From Mesorhizobium sp. WSM4306 (GTDB lineage: Bacteria; Pseudomonadota; Alphaproteobacteria; Rhizobiales; Rhizobiaceae): a stretch of 64,000 bases of DNA. This document shows, piece by piece, positions 43,123 to 52,744 of this stretch; position 1 is the stretch's first letter; each line of letters starts with the position of its first letter. The notes under the pieces are model-generated. The model was given only the letters and a program-made list of their open reading frames with translations. It did not search any database and had not been told where the DNA came from. The stretch lies in the NCBI RefSeq assembly GCF_007003975.1, contig NZ_VFTC01000006.1, positions 1-64,000 of the forward strand, given 5' to 3'. Position numbers and translations under genes: made by a program.

Positions 43123-44544
43123 TCATTGCAGGCTCCGCAAGCGCACCACCGCCTTCAGCCCGCCCATGGCGGAGCGGTCCAGCGCCAGCGCGCCGCCATA
43201 CTCGTTGACGAGGTCGGCGACAATGGCAAGTCCGAGCCCGGTGCCCGGCTTGGTCTCGTCGAGGCGCCGGCCGCGTTTCAGCGCATCGCGCGCCTTGTCC
43301 TCGGGAATGCCAGGGCCGTCATCCTCAATTGATATCTCGAACAGGCCGGCGGCGCCGGCCGGCGAGACGGACACGGCGACAGTGCTCTTTGCCCATTTCA
43401 TGGCATTGTCGAGCAAATTTCCGAGCAGTTCCTCCAGATCCTCGCGCTCACCGGCAAAGACGATATCGGCCGCCGGCAATGCAAGCGACAGGCCGATATC
43501 AGGCTTGAGCTTTTGCAGCACGCGCACCATGCGCTGCACCAGCGGCGTCACCGGCGTGCGGTAGACGACGCTGTCGCGCTGCGCCGCAACACGCGCCCGC
43601 TGCAGATAGTGATCGACCTGCTTCTGCATTGAGGCGGCCTGGTCGGCAATGAGCTGGCCCTTGGCGCCGCCGAGCGCCCGCCCCTCATTGATCAGCACGG
43701 CGAGCGGCGTCTTCAGCGAATGGGCGAGATTGCCGACCTGCGTGCGTGAGCGCTCGACGATGCGCTTGTTGTTTTCGATCAGCGCATTGGTCTCGTTGGC
43801 GAGCGGCTCGATCTCGGCGGGGAACTGGCCGTCGAGCCGCTGCGCCGTGCCCTCGCGGATCATTGCAAGCGCGTTGCGGACCCGGCGCAAGGGCTGCAGG
43901 CCAAGCAGGATGGCGATCGCGTTGATGGCGATCATGCCGACGCCGAACAGGCTGAGATAAGTCAGCAGGCGGCCCTGGAAGGTGGCGATCTCCTGCTCGA
44001 GCTCGGTCTTGTTGCCCATGACGCGGAAGCGCGCGGCGCGGTTCTTTGCGTCGAGGACGAATTCGCTTTCGAACACTTGCAGTTCCTCGTCGCCGATGCC
44101 GTCGGTGGAATAGCTGCGCTGGAAACTGGAATTGAAAGGCACCTCGGCGACGGTCGGCGACGGGATCGTCGTAGTCATCGAGGACGAATGAAGGTTGCCA
44201 TGCACGCCTTCGGAAGCCGGCTCCACCGACCAGTACCAGCCTGAATTCGGCTCCGAGAAGCGCAGGTCGCCGAGGTCGGGAGCGCCGGTGAGCTGGCCGG
44301 ATTCGGAAACGCCGACGGAGCCGATCAGGTTGAACAGGTGCGCCGACAAGAGGCTCTCGAAGCCGCGCTCGCTGGCCTGGCGGTAGAGCGTGGTGATCAG
44401 GGTGAAGATGACGATCAGGGTGAGGATCGCCCAGATGGTGGAAAAGCCGATGACGCGGAAGGCCAGCGAGCGCGGCCAGAGCCGCGCCGAGAAAGGCTTC
44501 CTTGCTGGTATGGGGAGCGGTTCCGCCTTACGCCTCCGGCTCAC
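43123..44544 (-). CDS. feuQ: Sensor histidine kinase FeuQ
   Basis: A 473-residue inner-membrane kinase of the PhoQ-like group. Membrane helices (AFRVIGFSTIWAILTLIVIFTLI and LSLFGVGMIAINAIAILLGL) enclose a periplasmic sensor of about 140 residues. The phospho-acceptor is H275 in NLAHSLKTPLAVLINEGR, a motif typical of FeuQ, and the ATPase domain has LLDNAMKWA, DDGPGIP and GTGLGLAIVADLV. The GTG start overlaps the feuP stop region by 17 bases. In Sinorhizobium FeuPQ controls cyclic beta-glucan export; in Rhizobium leguminosarum it was linked to iron uptake. The adjacent feuN-like gene supports the call. Confidence 0.92.
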   Translation of the reverse strand: MSRRRKAEPLPIPARKPFSARLWPRSLAFRVIGFSTIWAILTLIVIFTLITTLYRQASERGFESLLSAHLFNLIGSVGVSESGQLTGAPDLGDLRFSEPNSGWYWSVEPASEGVHGNLHSSSMTTTIPSPTVAEVPFNSSFQRSYSTDGIGDEELQVFESEFVLDAKNRAARFRVMGNKTELEQEIATFQGRLLTYLSLFGVGMIAINAIAILLGLQPLRRVRNALAMIREGTAQRLDGQFPAEIEPLANETNALIENNKRIVERSRTQVGNLAHSLKTPLAVLINEGRALGGAKGQLIADQAASMQKQVDHYLQRARVAAQRDSVVYRTPVTPLVQRMVRVLQKLKPDIGLSLALPAADIVFAGEREDLEELLGNLLDNAMKWAKSTVAVSVSPAGAAGLFEISIEDDGPGIPEDKARDALKRGRRLDETKPGTGLGLAIVADLVNEYGGALALDRSAMGGLKAVVRLRSLQ

Positions 44545-45193
44545 GCATGCGATAGCCCATGCCGCGCACGGTTTCGATCATATCGATGCCCATCTTCTTG
44601 CGCAGCCGGCCGACGAAGACCTCGATGGTGTTGGAATCGCGGTCGAAATCCTGGTCGTAGAGATGCTCGACCAGTTCGGTGCGCGACACCACCTCACCCA
44701 TATGGTGCATGAGATAGGCCAGCAGGCGGAACTCGTGCGAGGTCAGCTTCAGCGGCTGACCGTCGACATCGGCCTTGGAGGCCTTGGTGTCGAGGCGCAG
44801 CGGCCCGCAGGTAAGCTCGGACGAGGCATGGCCGGCGGCACGCCTGATCAGCGCCCTCACCCGGGCCAGCACCTCCTCGATGTGGAACGGCTTGGTGACG
44901 TAGTCGTCGGCGCCGGCGTCGATGCCGGACACCTTGTCGCTCCAGCGGTCGCGCGCGGTCAGGATCAGCACCGGCATCTTGCGGCCGTTGCGGCGCCAGC
45001 GCTCGACGACGCTGATGCCATCCATCTGCGGCAGGCCGATGTCGAGTACGACGGCGTCGTAAGGCTCGGTGTCGCCGAGGAAATGGCCCTCCTCGCCGTC
45101 ATAGGCGCGGTCGACGACATAGCCGGCATCGACCAGGGCGTCGGCCAGCTGCCGGTTCAGATCCTTGTCATCTTCGACAACGAGTACGCGCAT
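44528..45193 (-). CDS. feuP: Response regulator FeuP
   Basis: A 221-residue OmpR/PhoP-type regulator. The receiver has EDD (7-9), phospho-acceptor D51 in VVLDIGLPQMDG and K in DYVTKPFHIEEVL; the winged-helix domain is complete (LTSHEFRLLAYLMHHMGEVVSRTELVEHLYDQDFDRDSNTIEVFVGRLRKKMG). The gene overlaps feuQ by 17 bases and follows the feuN-like gene by 64 bases, so the order is feuN-feuP-feuQ. It likely activates genes for cyclic glucan export (ndvA) and other envelope functions, as known in Sinorhizobium. Confidence 0.94.
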   Translation of the reverse strand: MRVLVVEDDKDLNRQLADALVDAGYVVDRAYDGEEGHFLGDTEPYDAVVLDIGLPQMDGISVVERWRRNGRKMPVLILTARDRWSDKVSGIDAGADDYVTKPFHIEEVLARVRALIRRAAGHASSELTCGPLRLDTKASKADVDGQPLKLTSHEFRLLAYLMHHMGEVVSRTELVEHLYDQDFDRDSNTIEVFVGRLRKKMGIDMIETVRGMGYRMREPEA

Positions 45194-45257
45194 GATTGGT
45201 CAGGCCTGTTGATGTTTCAGATATAGGCCGATTCCGGCGGCCTGTGAAACAATGGGG

Positions 45258-45509
45258 TCAGTTTGCCGGGACGACGATCTCGGAACGGCGGGGGCGCTGA
45301 CCGTTCTTGCCAGGAACGAGCACGACGATGACGCAGACCTCCTGGCCGCCACGCGTCGACTGCGAGGCCTTGGCCAGTGTGCCGCCATTCTGCTCGGCAA
45401 CCTGCTGGCCGATCGCGTAGCAGTCGGCCGCAGCCGCCGGCGTCGCCAACACGCCGGCGATGCCAAGCGCCAGTGTCGCGGTTCTGAAATGAGAGCGAAG
45501 CGTTTTCAT
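45258..45509 (-). CDS. feuN: FeuN-like small periplasmic modulator of FeuQ
   Basis: An 83-residue protein with a signal peptide (RTATLALGIAGVLATPAAAA) and a short mature part with two cysteines (DCYAIGQQVAEQNGGTLAKA; GGQEVCVIVVLVPGKNGQRPRRSEIVVP). Size, location directly upstream of feuPQ, and periplasmic targeting match FeuN, a small negative regulator of FeuQ described in Sinorhizobium. The PepSY-like pattern GQQVAEQNGG...A---G---CVIVVLV fits an inhibitor fold. The identification is by position and features, not by alignment. No strong ribosome site is visible before ATG 45509. Confidence 0.82.
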   Translation of the reverse strand: MKTLRSHFRTATLALGIAGVLATPAAAADCYAIGQQVAEQNGGTLAKASQSTRGGQEVCVIVVLVPGKNGQRPRRSEIVVPAN

Positions 45510-45790
45510 GGTCGACGTTGTAACGCAACTGTGCTGAACGTGAAATGAACGGTGAACGGTTGAAAATCCATCCCCGCAATATACCCCTGCGCGCGAAAGG
45601 AATGAATGCGATTTTGCCGCCCAGTCCCCTCAGACCGGGCATGGGATTCATAGCCGGAAAACCTGCTGCGCGGCTATGGTTTTTGCGAGGAGGTTCTGAG
45701 GTCGGAGGTGGATTGGGAACGGGTCAAGGCGCGATCATTCTCAGGGGCGCCCTAAATAGCGTAGGAAACGCCAAACCATCGGAGTGGGCC

Positions 45791-46177
45791 ATGACGGATA
45801 AAGACCTTGCCGATCTCTATCGGGGCTACATCGCCTGCCTGAATGCCCAGGACTGGGCCAATCTCGGAAGGTTTGTCGGCGATGAGGTGCAGCACAATGG
45901 CGAAATGCTCGGTCTGTCAGGCTATCGCCGCATGCTCGAAGGCGATTTCGAGGCCATTCCCGATCTCGGTTTCAACATCGAACTGCTGGTCTGCCAACCA
46001 CCGCGCGTGGCGGCGCGCCTGCATTTCGACTGTCATCCCAAGGGAATGCTGTTCGGCCTGCCGGTGAATGGCAAGCGCGTGTCGTTCGCGGAGAATGTTT
46101 TCTACGAATTCGCAGAGGGTCGCATCCGCGAGGTGTGGTCGGTCATCGACAAGGCCGAGATCCAGGCGCAGATTTAG
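45791..46177 (+). CDS. SnoaL-like ester cyclase-fold protein
   Basis: A 128-residue NTF2/SnoaL-fold protein. DLADLYRGYIACLNAQDWANLGRFVGDEVQHNGEMLGLSGYRRMLEGDFEAIPDLGFNI fits the SnoaL helix-and-pocket layout, and MLFGLPVNGKRVSFAENVFYEFAEGRIREVWSVID is the conserved C-terminal half with the FxxGxI-x-W pattern. Members range from polyketide cyclases to proteins of unknown function, and no substrate can be inferred. GGAG lies six bases upstream of ATG 45791. The stop codon TAG is the left edge of a mosaic repeat. Divergent from feuN. Confidence 0.85.
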   Translation: MTDKDLADLYRGYIACLNAQDWANLGRFVGDEVQHNGEMLGLSGYRRMLEGDFEAIPDLGFNIELLVCQPPRVAARLHFDCHPKGMLFGLPVNGKRVSFAENVFYEFAEGRIREVWSVIDKAEIQAQI

Positions 46178-46276
46178 AGCAATTCCAGGAAAAGTGTGAA
46201 GCGCTTTCCCTTGGGAATTGCGTCAAACAAGAGATAGAGCGGTTCGCCGTTTCCGTGAAACGGTGAAAACGCTCTA
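46175..46276. repeat. Two-hairpin mosaic repeat bounded by TAGAGC / GCTCTA
   Basis: A 102-base element. The left hairpin pairs CAATTCC (46180-46186) with GGAATTG (46214-46220); the right one pairs the CCGTTTC / GAAACGG arms inside TAGAGCGGTT ... AACGCTCTA. Both ends supply stop codons: TAG at 46175-46177 for the SnoaL-like gene and, on the other strand, TAG at 46276-46274 for the DUF3168 gene. Confidence 0.8.
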
Positions 46277-46681
46277 GGTCGCGCTTTGCGTGATGGCGCG
46301 AATCCGCAGCAGCCCGTGATGGAGCTCTAGATCCTCGTCATAGCGCGCCTCAGCGAACTCCAGCGACAGGCGTGTCTGGTCGCGCGAGCCGGTGGCGAAC
46401 GCAGCGCCGTCGAGGCGCGCCCGGATGCTGTCCATGATCAGACGCGTCTCGGCCTCGCCTTGCGCCTTCGACCAGACATGCAGCGTGATCAGCTGGTCGT
46501 CATCGTTGTCGGCGCCGGTGTCGAGATCGAAAGCGCTGGTCCGGCCATAGGTGACATAGGGGAAGGCGGCACTGTCGGCCGCCTGCTCGCGCAATCCGGC
46601 GCCGCCGAGCAGCGCCGTCAGCGAGGCGTCGCTCTTCAATCTCATGAATAAGGCTTGCAGCAAATCGCCGGGCGCCGTCAT
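46274..46681 (-). CDS. Orphan DUF3168 (phage/GTA tail-associated) protein
   Basis: A 135-residue DUF3168-family protein, found in phages and gene transfer agents as a head-tail or tail completion component. GDLLQALFMRLKSDASLTALLGG begins the domain, then AAFPYVTYGRTSAFDLDTGADNDDDQLITLHVWSKAQGEAETRLIMDSIRARLDG and ELHHGLLRIRAIT complete it. No other phage or GTA gene is nearby. A mosaic repeat lies at each side; one supplies its stop codon and the other lies in its promoter position. It may be a displaced GTA-cluster gene. ATG 46681 is set by family length. Confidence 0.8.
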   Translation of the reverse strand: MTAPGDLLQALFMRLKSDASLTALLGGAGLREQAADSAAFPYVTYGRTSAFDLDTGADNDDDQLITLHVWSKAQGEAETRLIMDSIRARLDGAAFATGSRDQTRLSLEFAEARYDEDLELHHGLLRIRAITQSAT

Positions 46682-46712
46682 CCTCGTCTCCGTTCGCCTG
46701 TCACGCCTAAGA

Positions 46713-46757
46713 GCATGATGACATCCGAAAACCGCTTCACACTTTTCGGCATCATGC
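46713..46757. repeat. Palindromic repeat (GCATGATG...CATCATGC)
   Basis: GCATGATG (46713-46720) pairs with CATCATGC (46750-46757) and CCGAAAA with TTTTCGG inside; the core CCGAAAACCGCTTCACACTT is the typical rhizobial repeat sequence. It lies upstream of the DUF3168 gene. Confidence 0.8.
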
Positions 46758-47050
46758 CCCTGAACAAACCTCATGCCGCTATCAGTTTCGCGCGCAAACT
46801 AACTTCGTTGCGCCGATTCCGCCAGATGACAACCGGCCCCACGCAAGTTGCGAATCGGGCGGCATCGCCGTTTCACCGACCGGTTTCTATTTGGCATGCA
46901 GGGAGTTTCAAGAAGGGTGTTATGAGGAGGCCTGTTTTCTCCGACAATTCGAGGTCATTTCATGCGCACGCCAGCGCTGCTGCCGGCTTTTGGAAAACTT
47001 GGCGTCAAGCCCGTGGTCGCGATTGCGGCAGCACCACGCTGTCCAAGGGC
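46758..47050. other. Intergenic region, no gene seen
   Basis: About 290 bases between the repeat and the first small plus-strand frame. An open frame runs through it but has no ribosome site, no domain and no conserved composition. Nothing else recognisable. Confidence 0.4.
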
Positions 47051-47176
47051 ATGAACAGCGCAGCTTTGCGCATGCGGAAGGTTCTTTCCGCGCACGGCGG
47101 CCTGGTCTTGAAGCTGTCGGTGCTGGTCTGGACGATCCTGATCCTGGCGGCGGCATTTTTCATGTCACGGGCCTGA
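47051..47176 (+). CDS. Small membrane peptide (41 aa)
   Basis: A 41-codon frame with a basic start (MNSAALRMRKVLSAHGG) and one hydrophobic helix (LVLKLSVLVWTILILAAAFFM). AAGGG lies immediately upstream, closer than ideal. It ends seven bases before the next small gene, suggesting a two-gene unit. Not recognised; the helix makes it more plausible than chance. Confidence 0.4.
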   Translation: MNSAALRMRKVLSAHGGLVLKLSVLVWTILILAAAFFMSRA

Positions 47177-47183
47177 CGCCGCG

Positions 47184-47375
47184 ATGGCAAACCGCTACGC
47201 TTTGCGCATGGACCAGCCTGACAGCTGGACTATCTTCGACATCTTCACCGGCCAGCCTGTCGAGCTCAAGCATCAGGTCATGGTCGGCATGAATGTGCGC
47301 GATGCGGAAGCGATGGCCGACCGCCTGAACAGCCGGGACGTCAAGCGGCGGGCAAAAGCCGACCGCAAATCCTGA
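47184..47375 (+). CDS. Small conserved-looking cytoplasmic protein (63 aa)
   Basis: A 63-residue protein with a compact alpha/beta pattern: DSWTIFDIFTGQPVELKHQVMVGMNVRDAEAMADRLNSRD, then a basic tail (VKRRAKADRKS). The WTIFDIFTG-P and L-V-M-V-DA--MAD-LN pattern looks like a short rhizobial family of unknown function. No clear ribosome site; translation may be coupled to the 41-codon frame just upstream. Confidence 0.6.
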   Translation: MANRYALRMDQPDSWTIFDIFTGQPVELKHQVMVGMNVRDAEAMADRLNSRDVKRRAKADRKS

Positions 47376-47398
47376 TCCAGGTCGATCGCAGCCAAGCG

Positions 47399-47665
47399 CT
47401 AGCTGAAATCCGCGGCGGTGAGCACATATATGCTCTTGCGGGTGCGCGCATACGCCTTGCTGGCAATGTCATGGATGGAATTGGACGCCGTATCGAAGGC
47501 CGCCAGATAGGTGGCTTCCGAAGTCGCCGTCCCAGATGGCGCCTTCGAGATTGCATCGGCAGCGACAGAGAAGGAAATCTGGAACATGCCGTCATGGCCG
47601 ACAAAGCGGATACGCTTGCCGGCCTCGTCATAGCTGCGGCTTGGATTGGGGAATGTCAGGCTCAT
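47399..47665 (-). CDS. DUF1488-family protein
   Basis: An 88-residue cytoplasmic protein. It starts MSLTFPNPSRSYDEAGKRIRFVGHDGMFQISFSV and ends IHDIASKAYARTRKSIYVLTAADF, both matching the DUF1488 consensus. The function of the family is unknown. Its ATG overlaps the stop of the preceding gene (ATGA), so the two are co-translated. Terminates close to the convergent small gene. Confidence 0.85.
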   Translation of the reverse strand: MSLTFPNPSRSYDEAGKRIRFVGHDGMFQISFSVAADAISKAPSGTATSEATYLAAFDTASNSIHDIASKAYARTRKSIYVLTAADFS

Positions 47666-47925
47666 GACTTGGCTCCCTTGGGTGCGGCGGCGGCTTTCTT
47701 GACTGCCGCCCGCTTCTTCTTCGGTGTCGGATTCAAGGCTTCCTCAACGCGGTCGGCCTCTTCCTTGGCCAGGCGCAATCCCCTGAGCCTCGCGGTCTTG
47801 ATCTCCCTGGCCCTCGCCTCCGACATGTAGTCGGAGGTTGCCTTGTTGCGCTCGGCCGTTTTCTTCTGCTTGTCCATGAAGCGGGCCTCAGCTTTTTCCA
47901 TGATACCCTGATTGCCGTCGGCCAT
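47662..47925 (-). CDS. Basic Lys/Ala-rich small protein (87 aa)
   Basis: An 87-residue protein with an N-terminal charged helix (EKAEARFMDKQKKTAERNKATSDYMSEARAREIKTARLRGLRLAKEEADRVEEAL) and a highly basic Lys/Ala/Pro tail (TPKKKRAAVKKAAAAPKGAK) that resembles nucleic-acid-binding tails. Unknown family, probably conserved in Rhizobiales. Coupled to the DUF1488 gene by ATGA overlap. Divergent from groES. Confidence 0.7.
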   Translation of the reverse strand: MADGNQGIMEKAEARFMDKQKKTAERNKATSDYMSEARAREIKTARLRGLRLAKEEADRVEEALNPTPKKKRAAVKKAAAAPKGAKS

Positions 47926-48093
47926 CGCTTAAATCTCCCTTGTGCCTGAAACCGTTGAAATGAAACTTTCCATATAAATAGTGGCTTTGGCGCAGAAATT
48001 CAATTTTTTGAATTATTTAGACGCTGCGCGAAATCTGGAAATCCGCGGGCCGCATAATACTTTTTAATATTTTTAGCTGGCCGCGAATAATTT

Positions 48094-48120
48094 TTGGCAC
48101 TCCTATCTATCGAGTGCCAA
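48094..48120. promoter_or_regulatory. CIRCE element (HrcA operator) with overlapping heat-shock -10
   Basis: TTGGCACTC-N9-GAGTGCCAA is a CIRCE inverted repeat with perfect 9-bp arms and the canonical 9-base spacer. CCTATCT at 48102-48108, inside the spacer region, fits an RpoH-type -10 (CYTATNT); CTGGCC at 48077-48082 is a weak candidate -35. HrcA binding here would block the groESL promoter. Confidence 0.9.
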
Positions 48121-48173
48121 CGCGCCTATAAGAGCGGCGTGGCCGCCTGTGCAGGCCCCAGAAAGAAGTTCTC

Positions 48174-50229
<2,056 letters not shown>

Positions 50230-50675
50230 CCACCGCCTGAAGTGTTCGCCCGGCATGCCGGGCGGGCCAAGCCAGAACAACGGGCGCCGGTGACCGGCTG
50301 CGCCAACACCCACGCCGGGCGCCTGTCGCCTTCACCGTCGGGCGCAAGCCGGGCTGAAGCCCTCCACGAGGCGAAGGAAAGCTTATCGTCCAATCCAGCC
50401 TCGACTGGACCATCATGCGGCCACCCAGGCTGGGCAACGGCGCGGCAACGGTGAGTTCCACCCCGGCGATTGCATTCGGGCGGGTCAGCATCCTGCGCTG
50501 ACCTCCCGAGGCCGGGGCTGCCTCGACCCGTTCGGTGTACTGCTATGAATTCGCAGCCATCGGCCGCCCTGGGGCAGGTCCTTGAAGGTCATTTGAAGCG
50601 TAATTATATCAACAACTAAGCGTGCGGTGCACGCGAAACGTAGTGCTTTGGTCAAGCTTCTCTATGGAGGTTGTC
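50230..50675. other. Intergenic region after groEL with a hairpin and a gene remnant
   Basis: 446 bases without an intact gene. It holds an 18-bp perfect palindrome, CGCCCGGCA / TGCCGGGCG (50247-50264), probably part of the groEL terminator, then the oxidoreductase remnant at about 50350-50501, and an AT-richer stretch (50590-50640) just before the SPW gene that is likely its promoter. Confidence 0.6.
50350..50501 (+). pseudogene. Frameshifted fragment of an NAD(P)-binding (NmrA/SDR-like) oxidoreductase
   Basis: Two frames together spell a piece of this family. One frame gives EALHEAKES (about 50353-50382); the next frame, from about 50382, gives LIVQSSLDWTIMRPPRLGNG and continues to a TGA at 50499-50501. 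The SSLDWTI-RPP-L-NG-AT pattern is typical of NAD(P)H-binding proteins near their C-terminal third. The N-terminal Rossmann half is missing, and the frame changes near 50380. It is therefore a decayed remnant. Confidence 0.6.
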
Positions 50676-51035
50676 ATGGCCAATAAACTCATGGAAGGAA
50701 AACGGGCCCAGGATCTCATTAATCTGATCCTTGCCGTTTGCCTGTTCATCTCACCCTGGGTAGTCGGCTTCGCTGCTGAAATGACTCCCGCATATAACGC
50801 CTGGATTGTCGGCGTTGTGATCGGAGCCCTGGCTGTCGCGACGCTTTCCGTATTTGCCGAGTGGGAAGAGTGGGTGAACATGGTTCTCGGGCTCTGGCTG
50901 ATCGTCTCGCCGTGGCTGCTTGGTTTTATGGCGAACGCAAACGCAATGGGGACCCATGTGGTTCTCGGCGTGCTGGTGGTTCTCGCCTCGGCCTGGGCAG
51001 TCTGGGACTTCCGTCACCCGCACGCGCATGCGTGA
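50676..51035 (+). CDS. SPW-repeat membrane protein
   Basis: A 119-residue inner-membrane protein with two SPW repeats: CLFISPWVVGFA near residue 25 and LWLIVSPWLLGFM near residue 82, each starting a two-helix hairpin. Four membrane helices are visible (LINLILAVCLFISPWVVGF, WIVGVVIGALAVATLSVFA, MVLGLWLIVSPWLLGFM, THVVLGVLVVLASAWAVW). Function unknown in the family. A GGAGG site lies just upstream of ATG 50676. The C-terminus is His-rich (HPHAHA). Confidence 0.88.
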   Translation: MANKLMEGKRAQDLINLILAVCLFISPWVVGFAAEMTPAYNAWIVGVVIGALAVATLSVFAEWEEWVNMVLGLWLIVSPWLLGFMANANAMGTHVVLGVLVVLASAWAVWDFRHPHAHA

Positions 51036-51054
51036 TCGGTGACGACAAAAAGGA

Positions 51055-51082
51055 GGAGCCCGGCGCGTGAGCGGCGGGCTCC
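51055..51082 (+). terminator. Hairpin after the SPW gene
   Basis: GGAGCCCG (51055-51062) pairs with CGGGCTCC (51075-51082) around a 12-base loop, 20 bases after the stop codon; no T tract. Confidence 0.5.
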
Positions 51083-51178
51083 GCTGATCGCTGAGAGCGA
51101 TACGCCGGCCCGTGAGCCGGACCGCCCGGTCAGTATCCCGGCGGCCGCGGCAGACCATCATTGCCGGTTGCGTTCCCT

Positions 51179-52732
51179 TCACGAGACCGGCGCTGCCCCA
51201 CCTTGTTCGGTGCGCCGCGCTATGAATTCATCGAGAATACCTGATGTAGCGGCCGCCGAAGCCGGTGGCTGGAAGTCGGCCAGCGTCCGCTTCCAGATGC
51301 CGGTGGCGCGCTCGGTGGCCGACTTCGAGCCGGACTGCGTCCAGTTGCCGAAATTCGACCAGTCGGCAACCAGCGGCTCGTAGAAGGCGGTGCGGTAGCG
51401 CGCCATGGTGTGGCCGGCGGAGAAGAAATGTCCGCCGGGCTGGACTTCGGCGATGGCCTCGAAGCCGATCGCGTCCTCATCGCCCGGGGTCGCCGCACAG
51501 AGTTCGGCGACCGTCTGCAACGCCTCGATATCGGTGATCAGCTTCTCGTAGGAGACGCTGAGGCCGCCCTCCAGCCAGCCCGCCGCATGGATGCAGACGG
51601 TGGCGCCGGCAAGCACCGAGCCCCACAGCGCGAACTGCGTCTCATGTGCTGCCTGGACGTCGGAAATGTTGGCCGCACTGCCGCCGCCGGACCGCCAGGG
51701 CAGGCCGGTGAAGCGCGCCAACTGGCCGGCGCCCAGCGTCGCCTTGACATGCTCGGGCGTGCCGAAGGCCGGCGCGCCGGACTTCATGTCGACATTGGAG
51801 GAGAACGAGCCGTAGACCACGGGTGCGCCGGGCCGCACCATCTGCGCCAGGGTCAATCCGGCCAATGCCTCGGCGTGCTGCAGCGTCAATGCGCCGGCGA
51901 CCGTGATCGGCGCCATGGCGCCGGCCAGGCAGAAGGGCGTGATGACAGAGACCTGGCCCGCCCTGGCAAAGTCGATGATGCCTTGCGCCATCGGGATGTC
52001 GAGCTGGCGCGGCGAGTTGGTGTTGATGACTGTGTAGCAATGGACGCCGGCAAGGAACTCGTCCTGCGACAGGCCACGCGCCAGCCGGATCATCTCAAAC
52101 CCATCCTCGACCTGCGGCGTGCCGCGCGCGAAGACGAAGGGGAACTTGTCCGACAGCGTCAGCTGCGCCCGGTTGGCGGCATAGTGGCGCAACCGGTTGT
52201 CGATGTCCTGAGGTTCGATGCAGGGGCACAGCATATGCAGCACGTCGAAATGCTGAATGAGCTTGGTCAGTTCCTCGAAAGCGGCGAGCGTGCCTGGCCG
52301 CCGCCCGCGTTCGATGTCGGTGACGTTGGGCGCGCCGGCGCCGGCGAGGAAGGTCATGGAGCCGAGCTCGAGCGTGAGGTCTCGGCTGCGGTCGCCGGCC
52401 ATCGCCCGGATGGATTTTGGCGCCGAGGCCAGCGCGGCCGTCACGATATCGCGGCCGACGCGCACCATCTGGCTGTCCTCATCGACCAGCGCACCGGCTT
52501 TCGCGTAAATCGCTCGCGCCTCCGGCAGCAGCACCTTGATGCCGAGCTCTTCCAGTACGCGCTGCGCCGTGTCGTGGATGGCGGCGACGCGATCGTCCGA
52601 AAACACCGGCTGCGGCAGGAACGGGTTTTTGAGCGAACGGTAATTCGGGTGGCGGCTCGACCCGCTGCCGGCCTCACCGGTGTGCCCGCGCCGGCGCTCG
52701 CGCCTGGTCTCCCTTATGACATCATCGACCAT
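51179..52732 (-). CDS. Trimethylamine methyltransferase (MttB)-family protein, non-pyrrolysine
   Basis: A 517-residue MttB-superfamily protein. Archaeal MttB has a pyrrolysine at an amber codon; this gene has none in frame, so it belongs to the non-pyrrolysine branch that demethylates quaternary amines such as glycine or proline betaine with a corrinoid partner. Family sequence includes VLEELGIKVLLPEARAIYAKAGA, APNVTDIERGRRPGTLAAFEELTKLI, and PVVYGSFSSNVDMKSGAPAFGTPEH. GAGGAG precedes ATG 52732. It starts 12 bases after the upstream oxidoreductase gene, forming one operon. No corrinoid protein is encoded in the window. Confidence 0.88.
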   Translation of the reverse strand: MVDDVIRETRRERRRGHTGEAGSGSSRHPNYRSLKNPFLPQPVFSDDRVAAIHDTAQRVLEELGIKVLLPEARAIYAKAGALVDEDSQMVRVGRDIVTAALASAPKSIRAMAGDRSRDLTLELGSMTFLAGAGAPNVTDIERGRRPGTLAAFEELTKLIQHFDVLHMLCPCIEPQDIDNRLRHYAANRAQLTLSDKFPFVFARGTPQVEDGFEMIRLARGLSQDEFLAGVHCYTVINTNSPRQLDIPMAQGIIDFARAGQVSVITPFCLAGAMAPITVAGALTLQHAEALAGLTLAQMVRPGAPVVYGSFSSNVDMKSGAPAFGTPEHVKATLGAGQLARFTGLPWRSGGGSAANISDVQAAHETQFALWGSVLAGATVCIHAAGWLEGGLSVSYEKLITDIEALQTVAELCAATPGDEDAIGFEAIAEVQPGGHFFSAGHTMARYRTAFYEPLVADWSNFGNWTQSGSKSATERATGIWKRTLADFQPPASAAATSGILDEFIARRTEQGGAAPVS

Positions 52733-52744
52733 GGCCACCACTCC

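Noticed and set aside
51179..52732. Pyrrolysine-containing MttB
   Set aside because: No in-frame amber codon occurs in the gene and no pyl genes are nearby.
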